Positions 16,044 through 20,960 of a stretch of DNA of 20,960 nucleotides are shown piece after piece. The position numbers were made by a program, and so were the translations under genes. Each line of letters begins with the position of its first letter. Positions within the stretch are counted from its first letter, which is position 1. The notes under the pieces are model-generated. The model ran no database searches. It saw only the letters and a program-made list of their open reading frames with translations, and was not told where the DNA came from. Origin of the DNA: Fluviibacter sp039805725 (GTDB lineage: Bacteria > Pseudomonadota > Gammaproteobacteria > Burkholderiales > Rhodocyclaceae); NCBI GenBank assembly GCA_039805725.1, contig JBDLTT010000003.1:1-20960 (forward strand), given 5' to 3'.

Positions 16044-17279
16044 TTAAAAATTGCGCTCGAACCAGGCGCGCATGGTGCCGAAAACGTCTTTGACCCCGCC
16101 GCCCTGCTTTTCGCGGACCTGCTGGCCGCGCTTGCGCTGGTTGTAGGCTTCGAGGATGAGACCAAAGGCCGTCGCGTAACGCGGTGACTTGATGACATCG
16201 ACGAGCGGGCCGCTGTACTTGGGCTCGCCCAGGCGCACCGGCATGTGAAAGATTTCTTCGCCGAGTTCGATCATGCCGGGCATCGATGCCGAGCCACCGG
16301 TGATGACGATGCCCGACGACAGCACGTTCTCGTAACCCGAGCGACGCAATTCGGCCTGCACGATTTCGAAGAGTTCTTCAACGCGCGGCTGGATCACATC
16401 GGCCAGCGCGCGACGCGACAGCTTGCGGCTGGGGCGATCATCTACGCCCGCCACTTCGATGATTTCTTCAGGGTTAGCCAGATCGGCGAGCGCACAGCCC
16501 GAACGACGCTTAATGTCTTCCGCGTCACGCGTCGGCGTCCGCAAGGCCATGGCGATATCGTTCGTCACCTGATTGCCGGCGATCGGAATCACCGCCGTAT
16601 GACGGATCGCACCCTGCGCCCATACAGCTATATCGGTCGTGCCGCCACCGATATCGATCAGGCAGACGCCCAGATCTTTTTCATCTTCCGACAACACGGC
16701 GTAGCTGGAGGCCAGCGGCTGCAGGATCAGATCATTGACATCGAGGCCACAACGACGCACGCACTTGACGATGTTTTGTGCTGCTGAAATCGCGCCCGTC
16801 ACGATATGCACTTTGACTTCCAGACGCATGCCGCTCATGCCGATCGGCTCGCGGATACCGTCCTGACCATCGATGACGAATTCCTGCGTGAGGATGTGCA
16901 GGATTTCCTGTTCGGCGGGTATCGGCATGGCACGCGCGGTTTCGATGACGCGATCGATGTCGCCCGGCGTGACTTCCTTATCCTTGATAGCGACCATGCC
17001 GTTCGAGTTGAAGCTGCGGATATGACTACCGGCGATCCCCGTGTAGACATCCTTGACCTTGCAGTCCGCCATCAACTCGACTTCCTGAATCACCTTGGAA
17101 ATCGTCTGCACGGTCTCCTCGATGTTCACCACCACCCCGCGCGATAGGCCGCGCGCTTCCTGCGCACCGACACCCAGCACGTTCAGCCGCCCGTCCTGGG
17201 CGATCTCGGCGACCACCGCAACAATCTTGGACGTACCAATGTCGAGGCCGACAATCAGTTCTTTGCTCTCTCTGCTCAT
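16044..17279 (-). CDS. ftsA: Cell division protein FtsA
   Basis: FtsA is an actin-like ATPase that tethers FtsZ to the membrane and recruits late divisome proteins. The 411-aa protein shows the actin-fold motifs: phosphate 1 in LIVGLDIGTSKIVAVV (8-23), phosphate 2 in CLIDIGGGTTDIAV (206-219), and adenosine in IVITGGSASMPGM (324-336). A 1C-domain region lies between them. The C-terminal VFGTMRAWFERNF is the amphipathic membrane-targeting helix. The ATG overlaps the ftsQ stop by 4 nt (17276-17279), so translation is coupled. The length is normal. Confidence 0.98.
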   Translation of the reverse strand: MSRESKELIVGLDIGTSKIVAVVAEIAQDGRLNVLGVGAQEARGLSRGVVVNIEETVQTISKVIQEVELMADCKVKDVYTGIAGSHIRSFNSNGMVAIKDKEVTPGDIDRVIETARAMPIPAEQEILHILTQEFVIDGQDGIREPIGMSGMRLEVKVHIVTGAISAAQNIVKCVRRCGLDVNDLILQPLASSYAVLSEDEKDLGVCLIDIGGGTTDIAVWAQGAIRHTAVIPIAGNQVTNDIAMALRTPTRDAEDIKRRSGCALADLANPEEIIEVAGVDDRPSRKLSRRALADVIQPRVEELFEIVQAELRRSGYENVLSSGIVITGGSASMPGMIELGEEIFHMPVRLGEPKYSGPLVDVIKSPRYATAFGLILEAYNQRKRGQQVREKQGGGVKDVFGTMRAWFERNF

Positions 17280-18070
17280 GACTTACCTTTACGGTCGGAG
17301 GGTGTGGAAGAGGATGACGTTGCACCCACCGGGTAGCGCACGGCCACACCAGCGGGGTAACGTAGGTCAACAACGGTCGGCGGTACGGCACGGTTGCCGA
17401 CCAGTTGCGGATACAGTTGGACGAAGGTGGCCACCAGTTCGTCGGCACCATTCAGCGTGCGCTCGCGGCCCAGTTCAATACGGGTGCCGTTATCCAGGCG
17501 CATGCTCCAGGAGAGACGCGGGCTCAGATCCAGCTGACGGATCGTGCGTCCGGTCGGTTGTAATTGCGTGCTGTAGCGGACATAGCGCGCCATCAGATCG
17601 TTTCCGGTATCCAAGGGACCATGCAGCACGGGTAAGGCGCCACTCTCTTTAGGCAACGTGTTGTCGGCCACTTCAAAGGTGTCGCCGTCCCGATTCAGCC
17701 AGATCGAAAAGCCGCGTTCGCCTTCATTGCCCCAGCGCGCCACCGGCACCTGTTCATCAATGTCGAGCGCCACACTCCCCAGACCTTGTCGACGCACGTC
17801 GGCGCGATAGACCCACGGCTGACGCTCGACACCCTGGCGAATCGCTTTGAGATCGACCGTGAAGAAGTTGCCGCCGATGGCGGGCGCAATACCGGCACGG
17901 ATGTCTTCCATCTGTACGCGGTCCAGCGGTTTCAGCAGAATCACTTCACGCACCGGAATCAGCGGTAGCCGAATGATCATCAGCACCAGCGTGACCAAGA
18001 TGAGCAGCAGCCCCAATCCCCAGAGGAGATTGGCCAGCCGGTTCATCAGGTCAGGACGGTTCCACATCAT
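17276..18070 (-). CDS. ftsQ: Cell division protein FtsQ
   Basis: FtsQ is a single-pass inner-membrane protein that links FtsBL and other divisome parts. The 264-aa protein has a short cytoplasmic start, one membrane helix (about 12-34, rich in Leu, Ile and Val), and a POTRA domain (about 36-105, beginning PVREVILLKPLDRV). A beta domain follows with QPWVYRADVRRQ and VARWGNEGERGFSIWLNRDGDTF. Tandem ATGs at 18070 and 18067 are both possible. GAGG overlapping the ddl stop lies upstream. The C-terminus is an unusual Ser-rich basic tail (SSSSTPSDRKGKS). The gene is 12 nt after ddl and overlaps ftsA by 4 nt. Confidence 0.95.
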   Translation of the reverse strand: MMWNRPDLMNRLANLLWGLGLLLILVTLVLMIIRLPLIPVREVILLKPLDRVQMEDIRAGIAPAIGGNFFTVDLKAIRQGVERQPWVYRADVRRQGLGSVALDIDEQVPVARWGNEGERGFSIWLNRDGDTFEVADNTLPKESGALPVLHGPLDTGNDLMARYVRYSTQLQPTGRTIRQLDLSPRLSWSMRLDNGTRIELGRERTLNGADELVATFVQLYPQLVGNRAVPPTVVDLRYPAGVAVRYPVGATSSSSTPSDRKGKS

Positions 18071-18082
18071 GATCGTTCTGCC

Positions 18083-19042
18083 TCAGTGACCCTGTTGGCC
18101 TGAATCAAGCGCCGCCATGGCGGCGACAGTCAGGACAAGGCGGTCGTAATCGACACCGGCGGCGCGCGCGGCCATCGGCACCAAGGAGTGATCGGTCATG
18201 CCGGGCGCCGTATTGGCTTCCAGCACATAGGGCGCGCCCGCGGTATCCAACAGGAAGTCGATACGCCCCCAACCTCGGCAACCCAGCGCTTCGAAGGCTT
18301 CAACGGCCAGATCCTGCATACGGTCGATCTGCGCCTGCGGTAAACCGCAGGGCACGTTGTACTGGGTATCGTCGCGGTTGTACTTGGCCTCGTAGTCGTA
18401 AAACTCGGTAGCCGGCACAATACGGACCGGCGGCAGCGCCTGCAGACCATTGGGCGTTTGCCAAACCGCGACGGTGAATTCGCCACCAAGTAACGCTGTT
18501 TCGGCGATGACAGCGGAATCATGCCGTGCGGCATCCTGCCAGGCCGGCATCAGGTCGGCGGGTGTTTTAACTTTCGTGACGCCAACACTGGAACCTTCGT
18601 GCACCGGCTTCACAAACAGCGGTAGGCCGAGGGCGTCGATGACCGCTTGCGCATCACTCGTCGCATCAATCAGTTGATAGGCCGGCGTCGGCAATCCGGC
18701 CGCTTGCCAGACCAGCTTGGAGCGCCATTTATCCATGGCCAGCGCCGATGCCAACACACCGCTGCCGGTATAGGGCAGGCCGATCATTTCCAGAAAACCC
18801 TGCAGCGTGCCGTTCTCGCCGATGCCGCCGTGCAAGGCGATAAAGGCGCGATCAAATCCTGCATTTTCCAGCGCCGACAGCGGTGTCTCCGCCGGGTCAA
18901 AGGCATGCGCGTCAACGCCCTGGCGTTGCAGCGCCGCGAGCACCCGGCTACCGCTATTGAGCGAGACTTCGCGTTCCGCCGACGAGCCGCCGAACAGAAC
19001 CACGACTTTACCGAGTGCCTTGGGATCAATCGCACGCGTCAT
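18083..19042 (-). CDS. ddl: D-alanine--D-alanine ligase
   Basis: Ddl joins two D-alanines with ATP to make the dipeptide of the peptidoglycan stem. The 319-aa ATP-grasp protein has VVVLFGGSSAEREVSL, GLPYTGSGVLASALAMDK, FVKPVHEGSSVGV, YEAKYNRDDTQYNVPCGL, GWGRIDFLLD and LEANTAPGMTDHSLVPMAARAAG, all family signatures. The N-terminal loop reads HGGIGENGTLQG, where homologues mostly have HGxxGEDGxxQG. I chose ATG 19042 because it overlaps the murB stop (ATGA) and has AGGA 8 nt upstream; an ATG at 19051 would add three residues. Its dcw position identifies it as the DdlB type. Confidence 0.96.
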   Translation of the reverse strand: MTRAIDPKALGKVVVLFGGSSAEREVSLNSGSRVLAALQRQGVDAHAFDPAETPLSALENAGFDRAFIALHGGIGENGTLQGFLEMIGLPYTGSGVLASALAMDKWRSKLVWQAAGLPTPAYQLIDATSDAQAVIDALGLPLFVKPVHEGSSVGVTKVKTPADLMPAWQDAARHDSAVIAETALLGGEFTVAVWQTPNGLQALPPVRIVPATEFYDYEAKYNRDDTQYNVPCGLPQAQIDRMQDLAVEAFEALGCRGWGRIDFLLDTAGAPYVLEANTAPGMTDHSLVPMAARAAGVDYDRLVLTVAAMAALDSGQQGH

Positions 19043-20010
19043 GATGAGCATCCTGAGTGAGGTGACCGCGACGCCGCATCGCCCACGATGCGCACTTCGC
19101 GAATGAGTTGCACGCCCGTCGCCGCTGCAACGTGCTGCTGCACGGTCGTGATGAGCGTTTCGATATCGGCTGCCGTAGCCGTGCCATCAGAATTCACGAT
19201 GAAGTTGGCATGAATGGTGCTCACCTCGGCGCCGCCAACACGTAGTCCCTTGAGACCCGTTGTTTCAATCAGGCGTGCCGCAAAATCACCGGGCGGGTTG
19301 CGAAATACCGAACCGGCGTTTGGCCAACGCAAGGGCTGGCTGGCGACGCGCTTCTCCAGCAGCGAACGGATCGTGTCGCGCGCAGTGGCTTTGTCCTGCA
19401 CCGGAAACCGGAACCAGGCAGCCGCGAAGATCTCGTTCTGGACGTGCCCTTCTCGCGCGGCGACATGGCGATAACCGATCTCGAATTCATCCGGCTGACG
19501 CGTGTGGCGCTGACCCTGCCGATCAATGGTGCACACCTGCACGACCTGCGGCCAGGTTTCGGCGCCATAGCAACCGGCATTCATGGCCAGCGCGCCGCCG
19601 ACCGTGCCGGGGATCCCCGCCATAAAAGCGGCATTACAACCGATGTTCGCCGCGAAGCGCGCCACCTTCGGGCTGGCGACGCCAGCTTCGGCGTAAATCA
19701 CGTCCCCCACAACCGGTAACGAATCGACGCGCAGCCTATTAAGCGCGGCATGGAGGAATATGATCGTGCCGTTGAAACCGCCATCGCGGACGAGCAGGTT
19801 ACTGCCCAGGCCCACACACAAGACCGGCTCATCCTTGGGCAGTTGCGCCAGCATGGCCGATAGATCGTCAAGATCTGCGGGCGTATACGTCCGACGCGCG
19901 ACGCCGCCCGCCCGCCACGATACATGACGCGCCATGGCGACATTCTCTGCCCATTGGCCACGCAGCGCGGTCAATGAGGGGGCGAAGTGGCGCGGCTCGT
20001 TCATCATCAT
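19039..20010 (-). CDS. murB: UDP-N-acetylenolpyruvoylglucosamine reductase
   Basis: MurB reduces the enolpyruvyl group with NADPH and FAD to give UDP-MurNAc. In the 323-aa protein, VGLGSNLLVRDGG and AFMAGIPGTVGGALAMNAGCYGAE form the FAD-binding core. S234 in NAGSVFRNPPGDFAARLIE is the proton-donor serine, and the C-terminal ANFIVN motif is present. Three ATGs in a row (20010, 20007, 20004) begin the gene; the first overlaps the murC stop as ATGA. It overlaps ddl at its end in the same way, so the mur and ddl genes are strongly coupled. Confidence 0.96.
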   Translation of the reverse strand: MMMNEPRHFAPSLTALRGQWAENVAMARHVSWRAGGVARRTYTPADLDDLSAMLAQLPKDEPVLCVGLGSNLLVRDGGFNGTIIFLHAALNRLRVDSLPVVGDVIYAEAGVASPKVARFAANIGCNAAFMAGIPGTVGGALAMNAGCYGAETWPQVVQVCTIDRQGQRHTRQPDEFEIGYRHVAAREGHVQNEIFAAAWFRFPVQDKATARDTIRSLLEKRVASQPLRWPNAGSVFRNPPGDFAARLIETTGLKGLRVGGAEVSTIHANFIVNSDGTATAADIETLITTVQQHVAAATGVQLIREVRIVGDAASRSPHSGCSS

Positions 20011-20960
20011 TGCTCTGCCACCGCGCCGACAGCTTCAAAAAGTTTGGCGGCGGTACCGCCGATCGAGCCCGCCCCCATGGTCAAGAGCACATCGCCGTCT
20101 TGCAGGCTATCCAGCAAGGCAGCCGGCAGATCTGTCACCGATTCCACGAACTGCGGTTCGATCTTGCCGGTAACGCGCACGCCGCGAATGAGCGAGCGAC
20201 CATCGGCGGCGACGACCGGCGCTTCACCGGCGGCATACACCTCAGTCAGCAGCAGGGCATCGACGGTGCCCAGCACCTGCACAAAATCTTCGAAGCAATC
20301 CCGCGTGCGCGAGTAACGATGCGGCTGGAAGGCCAAGACCAACCGACGCCCCGGGAAAGCGCCACGCGCCGCGGCAATGGTCGCCGTCATCTCCACCGGG
20401 TGATGGCCGTAATCGTCGATCACCGTGACCGTGCCCCCCTTGGGCAAGGGCAGTTCGCCATAGCGCTGGAAGCGACGTCCAACGCCACGGAATTCGCCCA
20501 GGGCTTTAACGATGGCGTCATCGGCCACGCCCACTTCGGTGGCCACCGCAATCGCTGCCAGCGCGTTCTGCACATAATGCACGCCCGGTAAATTGAGCGT
20601 AATCGGCAAGCGGGAGGTCGTGCCATTTACACGCACCGCGGTGAAGTGCATACGACCGTTATCGGCGCGGACGTTCTCCGCGCGAATATTGGCGTTCTCG
20701 TTGAGGCCATAACGCACGATCTGTTTGGTCACCTGCGCCATGATCTCGTTGACGGTCGGGTCATCCGTGCAGAGCACCGCGACGCCGTAGAACGGGAGGC
20801 GTTCCAGAAAATCGACAAAAGCCTGTTTCAGCTTGCCGAAGTCATGGCCGTAGGTTTCCATGTGGTCGGCATCGATATTGGTCACGACCGAAATGACCGG
20901 CGATAGACGCAGGAAAGAAGCATCCGACTCGTCGGCTTCGGCCACCAGGAAATCGCCCTT
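20007..20960 (-). CDS. murC: UDP-N-acetylmuramate--L-alanine ligase, C-terminal two thirds
   Basis: MurC adds L-alanine to UDP-MurNAc using ATP. The visible 317 residues start KGDFLVAEADESDASFL, so the N-terminal substrate domain and ATP P-loop lie beyond the right edge; the frame is open to the last base. Seen here are VVTNIDADHM, the GVHYVQNALAAIAVA helix, RGVGRRFQRYGE, IDDYGHHPVE and AFQPHRYSRTRD, characteristic of the MurC central and C-terminal domains. The stop overlaps the murB start. It is truncated by the window only; nothing indicates damage. Confidence 0.97.
   Translation of the reverse strand, partial: KGDFLVAEADESDASFLRLSPVISVVTNIDADHMETYGHDFGKLKQAFVDFLERLPFYGVAVLCTDDPTVNEIMAQVTKQIVRYGLNENANIRAENVRADNGRMHFTAVRVNGTTSRLPITLNLPGVHYVQNALAAIAVATEVGVADDAIVKALGEFRGVGRRFQRYGELPLPKGGTVTVIDDYGHHPVEMTATIAAARGAFPGRRLVLAFQPHRYSRTRDCFEDFVQVLGTVDALLLTEVYAAGEAPVVAADGRSLIRGVRVTGKIEPQFVESVTDLPAALLDSLQDGDVLLTMGAGSIGGTAAKLFEAVGAVAEQ

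Overview
The window looks like chromosomal DNA of a betaproteobacterium with moderately high GC. The evidence is a Gram-negative porin of the betaproteobacterial type, a PHA-associated phasin, an LpxC-type lipid A pathway, and the linked order murC-murB-ddl-ftsQ-ftsA-ftsZ-lpxC followed by secA-argJ. Protein wording, such as the TrpD and phasin sequences, suggests a Neisseriales- or Burkholderiales-like lineage. I cannot name the genus from sequence alone. Nearly everything is on the minus strand. The plus-strand genes are higBA, the phasin gene and dciA.

Layout. (1) 1-107: start of a porin gene (minus), cut by the window edge. (2) 285-2597: an accessory patch with two toxin-antitoxin modules back to back. 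One is an AbiEii/AbiEi-type (type IV) pair on the minus strand with the toxin gene first. The other is a HigBA pair on the plus strand. Between their divergent promoters lies a 22-codon remnant of a second trpC 3' end, so higBA is bracketed by two copies of the end of trpC. (3) 2598-5003: trpG-trpD-trpC, tightly coupled. (4) 5179-5900: a phasin gene on the plus strand with its own near-consensus promoter and a strong terminator, sitting between trpG and trpE. (5) 5920-12811: secA-argJ-rpe-gph-trpE, five genes with overlaps or gaps of at most 10 nt, apparently one transcription unit. (6) 13112-13606: a DciA/DUF721-like gene, divergent from secA and convergent with lpxC. (7) 13612-20960: lpxC and the ftsZ-ftsA-ftsQ-ddl-murB-murC end of the dcw cluster. 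murC runs off the right edge.

How it works together. The right half makes the lipid A and peptidoglycan precursors and the divisome (MurC/MurB/Ddl, FtsQ/FtsA/FtsZ, LpxC). SecA drives protein export. The trp genes convert chorismate to indole-3-glycerol phosphate in two separated transcription units (trpE apart from trpGDC). Rpe and Gph are the metabolic companions often found beside trpE.

The core is ordinary. The interesting part is 285-2680: a recent-looking toxin-antitoxin cassette at the end of trpC. It has a diverged trpC tail whose changes are almost all synonymous, an 18-bp perfect inverted repeat laid over the AbiE-type promoter, and a HigB start that could be leaderless.
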